Counted from the first letter of the stretch, positions 34,175-44,477 are shown. The stretch is DNA of 64,000 nucleotides from Natrialba hulunbeirensis JCM 10989 (GCF_000337575.1 NZ_AOIM01000035.1:260678-324677), one strand, 5' to 3'. Notes: a model not told the origin generated them from the letters alone. Translations and numbers: made by a program.

Positions 34175-36892
34175 TCACGACAGATTCGCAATAACGAGTC
34201 CTTCAGCCCGGAGGACGACACCAACGTCGCCGTTGTCGCCCTGAAACACCTCTTCGTGGGACGTAATATCGTCGACACCGGCACCGACTCGGAACTGTTC
34301 TGCGTCCGGCAGGGAGGCGAGCGTCCGTCGCTCATCTGGCTGTAACTCGAGATCCTGCATGAAGACCGTGTCCTCGGCCGTCTGACACCGCACGCGCACC
34401 GTCGCCGCCCGCGGCAGTTTGTTCTGGACGACCAGCGTCCCTGCACCGAGTCCGACGACTCCCTTTAGGGTCGCCACGAGCATCGAGAGATTCGTCGCAC
34501 GAATCTGATTCGATATTTTGGTGACCTCCTCCTCGAGTATCCCTGGGACGGCGGCCGGTTCCGGCGGGAAGTTCTCCGGATCGTTGCGGTAGACGAGCAG
34601 GGTAAGCGAGGAGACGAGGACGCCGAGCAGTCCGAGGAGGATAAGGAACCACGGCAGCCCAGCCTCGTCTTCTGGGGGGTCAGTCGTCGAGTCGGATTCG
34701 TTAGTCGAACTCGAGTCGGACTGGTTGGACGGCGGTTCATCCGGGTCGTCCGAACCGTCGGAATCATCGACCGGTTCGTCGTCGATAATCTCGACGCCGA
34801 CACCGACTGTCGAAGCGGCGGTTGCGTCGTTCGTTTCAACGGCAAAGTCGTATGCACCGATGTCTTCTGGGGCGTCAATCGTCGTGGAAACGGTCGTCGA
34901 TTCCCACGGGCCGAGCGTCACCCGGTCGACGTAAACGAGTTCGTCATCAAGCATGAACTCGACGTACTGGTCACCGGGTTCAGTACCGGTATTGTTAATC
35001 TCTGAGGAGAGCGTTAGCTCACGGTCGGTGTCGTTGTTGTAGTCCCCAGTCAGATTCTGTGGCTCGTAGTGGGTGCTTTTGGATCGGACCGTGGCATTCG
35101 CAAGCGCCTCGTCGTTGTTGCTGAGGATTGCAACCTCGATCATCGGAACGTCGGTCTCACTGGGACGGTAGAAGAACTGTTCAGTTGTCCGTTCACCGAC
35201 ATCGAGTGAGACGTTTTCCCGGTCACGAATTTGTCTCAACGTCCGATCCGAATCGGAGATTCCGCTATCGATTCGCAGTCGGACCTCCTGCTCGCCCGCA
35301 ATCTCACCGGTGTTCTCGATCACCGCAGTCGTGATGAGTTCCTCGCTCGCGTTGACCGGATCATTGACCTCCTCGATAGTCACCTCGAAGCCGCTTCCGG
35401 TGATTCGGGGCTCGTCGGTGTCTCCGGAGCCAGGCGTGATCAGTTCGGCAGCAACACGCGGGGCATCACCCTGTTCTGTTTCGTACTCGAACGTTTCGGT
35501 AATTGTCTCATCTCCGTCTAGCTCGACAGTCCGGTTTTCGATGTGTTCATCGTCGATATAGAACTGCACTGGATACTCCTGTGGTTCGTCCGGTATTCGA
35601 TCCCACCGGTCATATCCGATCTCAGCGGTGAGTTCGAGCGTCTCGCCTTCGTCAGGATCGTTTTGATCGATGAACGTCGCCTCGACGTTCTCTTCGTGAG
35701 TTGCCTGACCGAGAACGTCGACTGACGCCGTGTGTGAATTGTAGCCACTCTTGACTGTCGCCTCGACGGATGGTGAATCATCCTCTGAGGTTTCGTAGGT
35801 AAACGTCTCGACGGTCTGCTCGCCGGGGCTAAGTGCGACTGGTCTCGTAGTCACGTGCGAATCGTCAATCAGGAAGTCGATGATGTACTCCTGCTCGCCA
35901 TCCGGGATGTTGCCGTGACGAGTGATCTCAACAGGGACTTCAAGTTCGTCACCCGCAGCGGGGAATCGCGTCCAGTCGTCGGTGATTTCGACATCGACAC
36001 TGGCTTCGTTGACGGTGATTTCGGTCGTGTCCGTACTCCCATCCTCGGTACGCACACGAGCGCTTTCGATTACGTCGTCGCCTTCTTCGGTTTCGTAGTC
36101 GAACGTGACCGTCCCCGAGTCATCACCATCTAACGAGATTGAGTCCGTAAGGGTCTCTTTGATCTCGTCGTTGCCATCGCGCAGGAAGAGTTCGAGTTCC
36201 TGGTCATCTGACCCGTAGTGTGGATTCGTGACTTCGACAGTGATAGAGAGCGTCTCCCCTTCTCCAGGACTGTTCGTCTCGGTAATATTGGGCTGGAAGT
36301 CGACCGTATCGTGCTCCGTATACTCGACAGTATTGCCGTCCGCCTCGACTGTCGAGCCACCGTTGACAGTCTGGACCGTGCCGTCGTCGGTGAGCTCGAG
36401 TGTATCATTGAGGTAGACACCATCTGTGACGACGAGATCAGGATCGTTCTCCGCGACGCGGACTTCGTTGTCAGCGACCATGACTGGTTCACACGATTCT
36501 GTCACCACGGTGCCGTTATCGAGGTCGACGACCAGCGCCTCATCGTCAGCGGAAACGACGGGATCAGGAGGTAACGACTCTGCATCCGCACTTGAACCCG
36601 TGATAACGTTCTCATCGTCGAACGTAACGACTACCGTATTCGAGTAGTCGTCCGACGGATCGGTACACTGCTGTGTCACAGCCGGCTGTAGTGATGGTGA
36701 GGGGCCATCGAGAGTCGTCGATCCGCTCGTCTCTGCTGTCGGCCCACCGGCTATGTTGGTTGCACCAGCTGTACCGGCACCGAGAGCGACGAGCAGCACT
36801 GTCAGCACGAGCATCGCACCGAGTGATCGCGGGACACGCCGACCGAAGCACAAACACGACTCGGTGTCCGAAGTTGCGTCCCCGTTCGTCAT
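34175..36892 (-). CDS. Large surface protein with CARDB-type repeats and a C-terminal membrane anchor
   Basis: The protein has 905 residues. A signal segment (GAMLVLTVLLVALGAG, about 25-40) is followed by a long outside region of at least five repeated beta domains. Each carries variants of GDQYVEFMLDDELV and the hinge phrases TVETFTYETSEDDSPSVEA or EQFFYRPSETDVPMIEVAIL, a CARDB-like pattern. An Asp/Ser/Pro-rich stalk precedes one membrane helix (about 745-770). The cytoplasmic end of about 135 residues is more conserved-looking (LKGVVGLGAGTLVVQNKLPR) and could anchor or signal. Likely a cell-surface adhesin or S-layer-associated protein; the function is inferred. Confidence 0.8.
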   Translation of the reverse strand: MTNGDATSDTESCLCFGRRVPRSLGAMLVLTVLLVALGAGTAGATNIAGGPTAETSGSTTLDGPSPSLQPAVTQQCTDPSDDYSNTVVVTFDDENVITGSSADAESLPPDPVVSADDEALVVDLDNGTVVTESCEPVMVADNEVRVAENDPDLVVTDGVYLNDTLELTDDGTVQTVNGGSTVEADGNTVEYTEHDTVDFQPNITETNSPGEGETLSITVEVTNPHYGSDDQELELFLRDGNDEIKETLTDSISLDGDDSGTVTFDYETEEGDDVIESARVRTEDGSTDTTEITVNEASVDVEITDDWTRFPAAGDELEVPVEITRHGNIPDGEQEYIIDFLIDDSHVTTRPVALSPGEQTVETFTYETSEDDSPSVEATVKSGYNSHTASVDVLGQATHEENVEATFIDQNDPDEGETLELTAEIGYDRWDRIPDEPQEYPVQFYIDDEHIENRTVELDGDETITETFEYETEQGDAPRVAAELITPGSGDTDEPRITGSGFEVTIEEVNDPVNASEELITTAVIENTGEIAGEQEVRLRIDSGISDSDRTLRQIRDRENVSLDVGERTTEQFFYRPSETDVPMIEVAILSNNDEALANATVRSKSTHYEPQNLTGDYNNDTDRELTLSSEINNTGTEPGDQYVEFMLDDELVYVDRVTLGPWESTTVSTTIDAPEDIGAYDFAVETNDATAASTVGVGVEIIDDEPVDDSDGSDDPDEPPSNQSDSSSTNESDSTTDPPEDEAGLPWFLILLGLLGVLVSSLTLLVYRNDPENFPPEPAAVPGILEEEVTKISNQIRATNLSMLVATLKGVVGLGAGTLVVQNKLPRAATVRVRCQTAEDTVFMQDLELQPDERRTLASLPDAEQFRVGAGVDDITSHEEVFQGDNGDVGVVLRAEGLVIANLS

Positions 36893-37182
36893 GCTGTATT
36901 CGCTCCGTGCATTGCCGTCGCTGGTTCGGCTCCAGCCCGTTCAACGGGACGTCTCGCCGGCTGTTCGCCAGCGTCCCAATGCTGCTCTGTCATAGTTTCT
37001 TCTTTCCGCGTCGCCTCGAACCACATCGAGTCGAGCTGCTCTTGGCGAGCAGTAGGAAATCCATTCATATCATATTGCCGGCCCCGCGAACGACGTTCTG
37101 CCAGCAGGGGGCCGAAACAGTTACCCGTACACACCGAACGGCCGACGAATTTTTCACGGTCTGGTGTGACGGCATCGTAACG

Positions 37183-38148
37183 ATGCCACGATATCCTGGG
37201 GAGCGCTCTGTTTGCGACGACGAGAGTGACCGGGACTCTTTGCGAGATCGATCACCGACTTCCGCACCGACAACACGGCCCGCTGCCACTGCCGACTCGA
37301 GTTCGACTCCCCACTCGAGTACCGGTACTGGACGCAGTGGTCTGACTCGCCGCACTGCGCTGGGTGCGGTGACGACTGCAGCGGTTGGATTGACGGCGGG
37401 CTGTCTCGATTCGATCCGCCACATCGGCCAGACGCGAGTGCCAGTCGATCCCGAAGACCCGGGTGACGATCCGGATGCAACGCCGGGTGAATTCTACCAC
37501 CTTCTCGAGGAGAACGATATTGCGGTCAATGAACTGTATCACGATACGGAAGACGACGACTGGATTCTGTTCTACGAGTCTGCGGCGTCGGATGCGGTCG
37601 AATCGGACGACGAGATTGCGCTCATCTATCGTGTGTTCAGCGAGGGGATGGTTGACCGCGGTGCGGAGGTCAACCACCTTTACACTGAAGTCGAAGACCG
37701 GTTCGATGGGCAGGTAGAAGGCTGGGCGGTCAACGCCCAGTGGGCCGAAGAGCACCTTGACGGAGAGGCCTCGGATATCGAACTGTGGAACGCGATTGCT
37801 GGAACGAAGCAGTACGAAGATGGCGAGGAGCCGGGTGCGGATGCAAACGAGTCCGACGAAGGAGGCGGTGAGTTGTCGGAGGGGGACGACGAAGACGTGG
37901 GCGATTCTGATGCGGATGAGGAGAGTGGTGACGGAGACGGCGATGGTGATAGTGATGGTGGTAGCGACGGTAGCGACGGTGACGACGGTGACGATGGCGA
38001 CGATGGTGAGGGTAGTGAGGAGAGTGAGACTGATGAGGACAACACCGAGGACGAGACCGATGAGAGCGACGAAACCGATGACAACGACGGCTCGTCGGAC
38101 GACTCATCCACCAACGAGACAACAAATGGCACCGAAAGCGACGAGTAG
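37183..38148 (+). CDS. Tat-exported lipoprotein with acidic low-complexity tail
   Basis: A 321-residue protein. An unusually long polar leader (about 60 residues) precedes a Tat signal, LTRRTALGAVTTAAVGLTAG then Cys, where TAGC is the lipobox for lipid attachment after export. The folded part (about 105-210) contains FYHLLEENDIAVNELYHDTE and YRVFSEGMVDRGAEVNHLYT; I recognise no function. The last 95 residues are almost only Asp, Glu, Gly and Ser. ATG 37183 is chosen as the first Met that keeps the Tat motif; a start nearer the RR pair may be the real one. It is divergent from the CARDB protein gene. Confidence 0.75.
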   Translation: MPRYPGERSVCDDESDRDSLRDRSPTSAPTTRPAATADSSSTPHSSTGTGRSGLTRRTALGAVTTAAVGLTAGCLDSIRHIGQTRVPVDPEDPGDDPDATPGEFYHLLEENDIAVNELYHDTEDDDWILFYESAASDAVESDDEIALIYRVFSEGMVDRGAEVNHLYTEVEDRFDGQVEGWAVNAQWAEEHLDGEASDIELWNAIAGTKQYEDGEEPGADANESDEGGGELSEGDDEDVGDSDADEESGDGDGDGDSDGGSDGSDGDDGDDGDDGEGSEESETDEDNTEDETDESDETDDNDGSSDDSSTNETTNGTESDE

Positions 38149-38252
38149 GTGCACCCGGTGTCACAACCGACCCCGAACCGCCACCGTGAGAGCACAACCA
38201 GAACCTGCACCGCGGAGACGGGCTTCTGGCCCCCACCGGTGATCCCGTAGCT

Positions 38253-39539
38253 ATGGCGTTATTCGAACTCGAGCGCAACGCGAACTTCGAACAACTCATC
38301 CGGCACCTCGAGGCCAGTTCCAACCCGGACATCCGTCGCCGCGCCGCCGAAATTCTCGGTAGTCTCGAGACGAGTGCGGACGACGTCGTCACCGAGGGAC
38401 AGCCCCGATCCGTTCGGGACGATGTCGTCGATGCGCTGATCACCGCCTCACAGGAGGACGAGGACGACGAGGTCCGGGCCGCGGCGATCGACGCCCTGGA
38501 CCAGTACGGCCAGGATGCACTCGAGGAGTTCATCGGCGAACTCTCGGGGCAGGACTTCGAGAACCTCGCGGAGTGGAAGAAGGCGAAGGTGCTCGCGCGC
38601 GGGCTGTCGGCCGATCGGGCCGAACTTCGGATGGCCGCCGCGACCGGACTCGGACGGATCGGCGAGGACAACGTCGTAAAAGCGCTCGTCAACCGACTGG
38701 ACGATCCGGACGCACGCGTCCGAAAGCGTGTCGCCCGCGCACTGGGTCGTATCGAGTCCGCAGGGAGCGTCCCCGCGCTTGCGAAACGGTTTCACGCCGA
38801 CACCTACGCCGTCCGGATCGAGATTGCCTACGCGCTCGCGGATATCGGGACGGACAACGCACTTCGCGAACTGATCGACGTCGCCGACGCGGAGGACGAG
38901 GTGCTCCGGCGGATTGCAGTCGACGCACTCGGTCGCCTCGGCAGCACGGAGGCCGTCGAAGTCCTCGCGAACGCACTGAGCGACGAGACGGACATGGTTC
39001 GCCGGACGGCCATGTTCTCCCTCGTCCAGTTGCTCTCGGAGGCCCCCTCGAACGCGAGCCACCAGGTCCGCGAGAAAATTGTGGGTGAACTCGAGGTGGC
39101 CGACACCGACGAGGTGATCGATCCGCTGATCGAGATTCTGGATCGGAGTACCGAGACGGCACAGCGACGCAACGCGGCGTGGCTCCTCGGACGTGTCGCG
39201 AACGACAACGAAGGCCACACCGAGGACGCACAGGACGCGCTTATCGAGACGATGGGCGACGACGACGAGATGACCTCGAAGTTCGCGGCGACGAGCCTCT
39301 CGATGCTCGACAGCGACGGGCTGGAGCTGCGGCTGCTCGAACTGGTTGAGGACGGGCTGAAAGACGAGGAGCTGCGCGTCAAGGCGCTGTTCGTCCTAGG
39401 GAAGATCGGCACGGATACCTCACGGCGGCGACTCTCGAGTTTCGTCGAGCGAACCGACAGCGATCGGCTGCGAAAGCGTGGCTTCTCCGCGCTCTCGAAG
39501 CTCGGTGGCGTCGGCACAGTGGCTGGTGACCCAGTATGA
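38253..39539 (+). CDS. HEAT-repeat (PBS lyase-type) protein of the chemotaxis/archaellum cluster
   Basis: A 428-residue all-helical protein made of about ten HEAT-type repeats with the pattern VRxxAAxALGxIGxxxAVxxL, for example RKRVARALGRIESAGSVPAL and RRIAVDALGRLGSTEAVEVL. Such repeats bind other proteins. Its stop overlaps the start of cheF by four bases, so the two are co-translated. In Halobacterium salinarum a HEAT-repeat protein is likewise encoded with the CheF proteins that link the Che system to the archaellum motor (established), so this one likely belongs to the same switch interface. Confidence 0.85.
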   Translation: MALFELERNANFEQLIRHLEASSNPDIRRRAAEILGSLETSADDVVTEGQPRSVRDDVVDALITASQEDEDDEVRAAAIDALDQYGQDALEEFIGELSGQDFENLAEWKKAKVLARGLSADRAELRMAAATGLGRIGEDNVVKALVNRLDDPDARVRKRVARALGRIESAGSVPALAKRFHADTYAVRIEIAYALADIGTDNALRELIDVADAEDEVLRRIAVDALGRLGSTEAVEVLANALSDETDMVRRTAMFSLVQLLSEAPSNASHQVREKIVGELEVADTDEVIDPLIEILDRSTETAQRRNAAWLLGRVANDNEGHTEDAQDALIETMGDDDEMTSKFAATSLSMLDSDGLELRLLELVEDGLKDEELRVKALFVLGKIGTDTSRRRLSSFVERTDSDRLRKRGFSALSKLGGVGTVAGDPV

Positions 39540-40399
39540 GCGGCGGCGAACAGAAATTGGCGGACGTCACAGGGAAGTTCACGCAGGTCGTCCGCGAGGG
39601 CCGCAAACTCTCGGATACGAACTGGTCGAACGGCCGCATCGTCCTCTCGAACAAGCGAATCGTGATCGTCAGCAACGACGGGAAGGTGACGATTCCGCTC
39701 GGGAAGGTGCAGTCGATTCGCGGCCGGTACGACGTGAACCAGACCGTCGCGAAGGTTTCGAACTACATCAGCATCAACTACGGGGCGAACGTCTACCTCG
39801 TTTCGATGGGCGACGTCCAGGAGTTCGAACTCCAGATCCAGAAGGCCGTGTTGGACGGCGAAATCGTCCTCGTCAAACACCCTGCTGTAAAAGGCGGCGT
39901 CGTTCAGGACTCCTCGTGGCGCAAGGCGCGCGTAAAGATCAACGATGGCGTCGCGAATTTTGCCATCGAGAGCGGTGAGTTCGTCCAGATCGAGGTCGAC
40001 GACGTGGGGACCGTCGAGAGCGACGAACGGACGGTTCGCTCACAGGAGCGACCCGTGATCGAAGCCGAGCACACGGAGGACGGCTCGAGTGTCCAGACGT
40101 ATCTGTCGGGCTCGAGCCAGAACTGCGCGATGTTGAAGTCCGTGCTGGATCGCGGGGCGGAGAAGAACGCCTCGCAGATCGACCTCTCCGGGAAGGAAGA
40201 GGAGGTGTTGATGGCGATCTACTCGGGTGTCTCGCCGTTCGAGGTGCCGGAGTTTTTGGATATCGAGACGGACGAGGTCGAGGAGATTTACGAGCGCCTG
40301 ATCGAGCTGCAGGTGTTAGAGGAGGTTCGCGTTCGGCGCGAGGTCGCGTTGAAGCCACGCGGGCGGAACATCGCGAGTGAAGCGATGAATAACAAGTGA
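39536..40399 (+). CDS. cheF: CheF, chemotaxis adaptor to the archaellum (first copy)
   Basis: A 287-residue protein of the archaeal CheF family (formerly DUF439). It starts KLADVTGKFTQVVREGRKLS and has a PH-like beta domain including NGRIVLSNKRIVIVSNDGKV then TIPLGKVQSI (about residues 36-65). KHPAVKGGVVQDSSWRKARV follows at about 119-138. The winged-helix-like C-terminal part (EEEVLMAIYSGVSPFEVPEF) completes the family pattern. CheF binds CheY-P together with CheC and CheD and passes the switch signal to the archaellum motor. A paralogue is at 55009-55893. Confidence 0.9.
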   Translation: MSGGEQKLADVTGKFTQVVREGRKLSDTNWSNGRIVLSNKRIVIVSNDGKVTIPLGKVQSIRGRYDVNQTVAKVSNYISINYGANVYLVSMGDVQEFELQIQKAVLDGEIVLVKHPAVKGGVVQDSSWRKARVKINDGVANFAIESGEFVQIEVDDVGTVESDERTVRSQERPVIEAEHTEDGSSVQTYLSGSSQNCAMLKSVLDRGAEKNASQIDLSGKEEEVLMAIYSGVSPFEVPEFLDIETDEVEEIYERLIELQVLEEVRVRREVALKPRGRNIASEAMNNK

Positions 40400-40593
40400 G
40401 GGCTGGGACGTTAGCGGCGTTTTGTTTCTGCATCGGTTGTGTCTGGGGGCAAAATTGACTGACCGTCCAGTAACAGTCGGTACAGAAGTCTGATCGGGCG
40501 GTGTTCTGAGAGAATCGGTGGGACAACAGTCCGCGTTCCCCACCCCCATACTGAGTTCGTCTGTAGTCGCGGTTCGATACCGTCAGCTGCGTC

Positions 40594-40788
40594 CTATTCG
40601 CTCTTGAGGTAGCTCACGTCGCGTTCGAGCTCGTAGCCGCGCGGGACGCCGACGTTTTCGAGGCAGTCGTCACAGAGTGGCTTCGCGTAGGTGCGGTTGT
40701 TCGTCTTGCCGAGAATATTGGCGTCGTCGAGTGAGACGATGTCATCACAGCGGCTACACTCGATCTTGTCGCCGTCAACGATATTCAT
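40594..40788 (-). CDS. Small zinc-ribbon-like protein (CxxC...CxxC)
   Basis: A 64-residue protein with two Cys pairs, IECSRCDDIV (about residues 10-19) and PLCDDCLENV (about 37-46), spaced as in small zinc ribbons. Such very short zinc proteins are abundant in haloarchaea and several affect swarming and biofilm in Haloferax, but no role can be assigned here. It lies between cheF and the archaellin genes on the opposite strand. Confidence 0.75.
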   Translation of the reverse strand: MNIVDGDKIECSRCDDIVSLDDANILGKTNNRTYAKPLCDDCLENVGVPRGYELERDVSYLKSE

Positions 40789-40903
40789 GCCGCAAATTCG
40801 TTCGAGCGGGGAGATAAGTCTCCCGGCCGACTGGAAGTCGACGGAGGTGGAACGGGGAATCGGCCACCAAGTTTAATTACCTGTCCAGCAGTTCGGCCAT
40901 TAG

Positions 40904-41022
40904 GTTTAAGATATCCACCTATCGGCAGTTAGAGTTAAGAGTGTAAAGTTTGGCAAGTAGACTTAATAACAATCGCTCTGAACCAGTGCCCACTGCCCGG
41001 TATCGCCGGGTGTATAATACCA
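40904..41022 (+). promoter_or_regulatory. Archaellin promoter region
   Basis: An AT-rich segment precedes the first archaellin ATG. A TATA-like GACTTAATAACA lies at 40961-40972, so the transcript would have a leader of about 30 bases. A second TATA-like string (AGGTTTAAGATATC) is near 40902-40915. High-level archaellin expression normally needs a strong promoter here. Confidence 0.4.
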
Positions 41023-42468
41023 ATGTTCGAACGAATTACAGACGACGACCGCGGTCAGGTGGGGATCGGCACCCTTATCGTGTTCATCGCGATGGTGCTT
41101 GTCGCTGCGATTGCCGCGGGCGTGCTGATTAACACGGCTGGCTTCCTGCAGACGCAGGCAGAGGCCACCGGTGAGGAATCGACGAGTCAGGTGAGTGATC
41201 GCCTGCAGATCGTGAGTGAATCGGGAAGCGTTGCACCTACGTCACTGCAAAGTGATTTGGACTTTGATATTGAGTCCGGACAAGAGGAAATAACCTTCCT
41301 TGTCGGAATTGATGAAGCTGACGATAATTCTGCGAATCTGGAAGGTGAAGAATTCACATTGTCGCTAGCAACGGCGGCGACAGAAGGATTCGAAGATACC
41401 GTTATTGGTCAATTCCCAGAGAGCGATGAGGGTGATGCAGTTGAGGTTACCTTCACTGGCATTCCCGATACTACCACTGATGCTGATGATCTGGTAGCCA
41501 CGCTCGACAGTGATAATCTGCAGGCTCAAACCCTTGATGACGTCGATACAACCAACTCGGAAAATAATGGCTTCGAAGAGGTCGGTGATGGCGACAACTC
41601 TGAGATCGGTACTGATCTAGATGATGGTGAAGTCTATGCCTTCGTTGAACTCGATAGTTCTGAGTTTGATGTTGACGAGGTCGAAAATGACTTAGCCGTT
41701 CGTCTCACTGACCAAGACCGAACTCAGGGAGATACTATCGGTGTGGCCAACGACCCAAGTCAGGAGGATCTCAGTGATGCCTTCGAAGGTCTCGATAGTG
41801 AGCTTACTATAGGTGACACTCTAGGTGGTGGAGACTACGTGACCCAAGGTGATGATAGTCTGTTTGGGGATGCTGATCACACTGAAGATGATGAGGCAAA
41901 TGTCGACTCCACTGACATAATCGTTGGATTCGAAATTGGAGAACTCCCAATCACTTCTGATGGAGAGAATGAGGGCTCGTATGCACTCGAAGTCATCGGT
42001 GTTGACGATGACGGTGACGGAACCAACCCAGTCGTGGTTGATTTCGAATTAGACGCTGCTGACGACGGGTCTCTAGTTGGTGTTGATGCGACCGATGGAG
42101 AACCAGTCAGTATCGAAAACCGCGTTGATGAGATTCAGTTCGTCACTGCAACTGCACCTGGCTCGAACCCGATCGACCTCGAACAGACGTCTGTTCAGTT
42201 CATCGGTGAACAAGGTGCAGACAGTGTTGCTATCAGTGAAGCCCAGAACGTCAACAATATTCAGGGTGTCACTGACGGTGTGCTGACCGACAGTACCGAC
42301 CGAGCAGAAGTAACGTTCCGTGTTGTCGGTGAAATTGACGAGTACAACCGTTTGACCGAAGGTGAGCGGTTGTCGGTGATCTTTACGACCGACTCCGGTG
42401 CGACAACCGAAGCGGAACTTCGTGTTCCAACGACGATTACGAACGATGACGAATCGGTGAGGCTATAA
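41023..42468 (+). CDS. arlA1: Archaellin (major filament protein), unusually long
   Basis: A 481-residue archaellin. The class III signal is cut by the archaeal prepilin peptidase after DDDRG, leaving [20 protein letters not shown] as the polymerising helix. The distal part ends in a beta domain with [20 protein letters not shown], the archaellin C-terminal pattern. Most haloarchaeal archaellins are about 200-220 residues, so roughly 260 extra residues (about 70-360) are inserted in the exposed outer domain. That part is very acidic and its codons are AT-richer than the ends. I find no N-X-S/T sequon in the whole protein. The next archaellin gene follows after two bases. Confidence 0.92.
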   Translation: MFERITDDDRGQVGIGTLIVFIAMVLVAAIAAGVLINTAGFLQTQAEATGEESTSQVSDRLQIVSESGSVAPTSLQSDLDFDIESGQEEITFLVGIDEADDNSANLEGEEFTLSLATAATEGFEDTVIGQFPESDEGDAVEVTFTGIPDTTTDADDLVATLDSDNLQAQTLDDVDTTNSENNGFEEVGDGDNSEIGTDLDDGEVYAFVELDSSEFDVDEVENDLAVRLTDQDRTQGDTIGVANDPSQEDLSDAFEGLDSELTIGDTLGGGDYVTQGDDSLFGDADHTEDDEANVDSTDIIVGFEIGELPITSDGENEGSYALEVIGVDDDGDGTNPVVVDFELDAADDGSLVGVDATDGEPVSIENRVDEIQFVTATAPGSNPIDLEQTSVQFIGEQGADSVAISEAQNVNNIQGVTDGVLTDSTDRAEVTFRVVGEIDEYNRLTEGERLSVIFTTDSGATTEAELRVPTTITNDDESVRL

Positions 42469-42470
42469 CA

Positions 42471-43109
42471 ATGTTCGAAACCAACAATGACGACCGCGGT
42501 CAGGTTGGGATCGGTACCCTCATTGTGTTCATCGCAATGGTGCTGGTCGCCGCAATCGCTGCGGGCGTCCTGATCAACACTGCAGGTATGCTGCAGTCGC
42601 AGGCCGAAGCGACAGGTGAAGAGAGTACTGAACTCGTTTCCGAGCGGATTGATGCCACGAGTGCTGTCGGTATCGTGGATAACGATGGCGGCGCAGACGA
42701 GGGTGAACTCGAAGAGATCCGCGTTGGCATTACTGCCGCACCAGGGGCAGATGATATCTCTCTCGAAGATACGATCATCCAGGCTGTCGGTCCGAACGGA
42801 CAGGCAAACCTCGTCTACGCAGACGATGACTTCGACCACGACGATGGCGAAGTCGGGCATCTCGATGGAACGTTTGTCGCTGAAAATGCCAACGACGAAT
42901 ACGTCGCCCCATCTGACGCAGTTCTCGACAACGAGAACGACTTCACACTCGTTTTCGACCCAGAGGACACGCCGTTCGGAGATGGTGACCCGTTCGGTGA
43001 GGGAGACGAGTCGCAACTCGACATCGTCTCGCCATCGTCCGCAACGACGCAGGTCACGCTGACTGCGCCTGACCTCTTCAGTGAGGACGGCGAAGCAGTC
43101 CGACTCTAA
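42471..43109 (+). CDS. arlA2: Archaellin (second gene)
   Basis: A 212-residue archaellin of normal length. It shares its first 57 residues almost completely with the upstream gene, including [20 protein letters not shown]. The outer domain is short and acidic ([20 protein letters not shown]) and the end [10 protein letters not shown] matches the family. Like its neighbour it lacks any N-X-S/T glycosylation sequon. It follows arlA1 after two bases and is surely co-transcribed. A gap of 247 bases separates it from arlF. Confidence 0.93.
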   Translation: MFETNNDDRGQVGIGTLIVFIAMVLVAAIAAGVLINTAGMLQSQAEATGEESTELVSERIDATSAVGIVDNDGGADEGELEEIRVGITAAPGADDISLEDTIIQAVGPNGQANLVYADDDFDHDDGEVGHLDGTFVAENANDEYVAPSDAVLDNENDFTLVFDPEDTPFGDGDPFGEGDESQLDIVSPSSATTQVTLTAPDLFSEDGEAVRL

Positions 43110-43321
43110 GTCGGCACAGCTGACCGCGTTGCAGTTTATTTTTTAGCCGGTGCGTGCTCAATACACAGCACAAGCGAAGAGCAGCAGCGAGCACAGTCCT
43201 GTGCAGTACAAGACGATACCCAAACGAACAGGACGAGGGCTGCAACCAGATCATAGCTACTCGAGTACACCACGCCACACCGAAACCGAGTGATCGACAC
43301 CTGGAGAGACGACTGGCCAGA

Positions 43322-43333
43322 GCGCTTTTAAGA
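43322..43333 (+). promoter_or_regulatory. Box A promoter upstream of arlF
   Basis: GCTTTTAAGAAT is centred about 30 bases before the ATG of arlF at 43357, which gives an almost leaderless transcript. It suggests that arlF-arlG-arlCE are transcribed separately from the two archaellin genes. Confidence 0.5.
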
Positions 43334-43356
43334 ATCTGATACCTCAAAGAGACGTA

Positions 43357-43869
43357 ATGGGGTTCAGTACGAGCGGCGCTGTTCTCGTCATCCTGGTTGG
43401 CTTCCTCGTCGCCATCAGTGTCATCGTCCCCACGGTGTTCAGCGTCGGCGCGGCGACCGGCGACGCGTTCGCCGCCCAGAACGACCAACTGCGAGACCAG
43501 CAGAACACTGCCCTCTCCATCGACTCGTTTGAGTACACTGGCGAGGATGGCGAGAGTGACGCCGACGCCATCGTTGTCGTCACTAACGACGGCTCGACCT
43601 CCCTCTCCGTCGACAAAACCGACCTCGTTGCCAACGGCCACTTCTACCCCACTCAGGGCTACGACGACGAAACCACGATCATCGACGGCGAGGCAGAACG
43701 CGACGACAGCGATGTCTGGACGCCCGGCACGCAACTCGAGATCGAACTCTCCGACGGCGGCGACGCGAACGGCGAACTCGAGTTCACCGGCGACGAAGAC
43801 GAGGACAGTATCCGCATCACGACTGAACGCGGTGTTGCTGAGACGGCGTGGATTACGGTACCGGAGTGA
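43357..43869 (+). CDS. arlF: Archaellum stator protein ArlF
   Basis: A 170-residue protein with an N-terminal membrane helix (VLVILVGFLVAISVIVPTVF, about residues 9-28) and an outside beta-sandwich domain (FEYTGEDGESDADAIVVVTN). ArlF and ArlG form the stator-like complex that ties the archaellum motor to the S-layer. The position just before arlG and the family N-terminus MGFSTSGAVLVIL support the call. A duplicated-sounding Asp/Glu-rich loop (EFTGDEDEDS) lies near the end. Confidence 0.9.
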   Translation: MGFSTSGAVLVILVGFLVAISVIVPTVFSVGAATGDAFAAQNDQLRDQQNTALSIDSFEYTGEDGESDADAIVVVTNDGSTSLSVDKTDLVANGHFYPTQGYDDETTIIDGEAERDDSDVWTPGTQLEIELSDGGDANGELEFTGDEDEDSIRITTERGVAETAWITVPE

Positions 43870-43953
43870 AGTCGGCGTAAGCGCGGCGGTTGCAGACGAA
43901 CGCGGGCCAGAAGACAAACCAAGGACGAATCACAACGAATGGAGCACGAATAA

Positions 43954-44439
43954 ATGTCGAGCGTCTCGGCGGCCCACCTGATCATGTTCATCGGCAGTCT
44001 CGTGATTGCCTCGGCAGTTGCGGGAACGGTCATCATGGAGGTCGGCAACGTGAGCGACTCGATCGAGATGCGCGGTTCATCGGTCGCCGAGGGGATCGAA
44101 ACCGACATCGCGATTATCAGCGACGAATCCCAGGCTGATGCGATGGTTACTGCGCCCGAGGGTGACGACGACGTATACGAAATCACGGTTCTCGTGAAGA
44201 ATATCGGCAGTGGGGATATACCAGCACAACAAAGTGCCGTCGATGCGCTTGTCGACGGGACGTATTCCCCCGTGACGAACGTCGAACGGATCGACTACGA
44301 CAGCAACACCTGGGACGCCGGTGCGGTCGTCGAGCTCACGATTGAAACCCACCAGGTAAGCGGCGATACGGACGTGGCAGTGCTCGTTACGGGCAGCGAG
44401 GACACGATCACGTTCTACTGGGACGAAGAAGACGACTGA
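43954..44439 (+). CDS. arlG: Archaellum stator protein ArlG
   Basis: A 161-residue protein with the family start MSSVSAAHLIMFIGSLVIA, a single membrane helix, and an outside beta domain with VLVKNIGSGDIPAQQSAVDA. ArlG forms filaments capped by ArlF and contacts the S-layer in other archaea (established for the family). It follows arlF by 84 bases and is followed by arlCE after 38 bases. Confidence 0.9.
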   Translation: MSSVSAAHLIMFIGSLVIASAVAGTVIMEVGNVSDSIEMRGSSVAEGIETDIAIISDESQADAMVTAPEGDDDVYEITVLVKNIGSGDIPAQQSAVDALVDGTYSPVTNVERIDYDSNTWDAGAVVELTIETHQVSGDTDVAVLVTGSEDTITFYWDEEDD

Positions 44440-44477
44440 ACGGACCGGAACAGAACGACACTGAATCAAACCCACAC

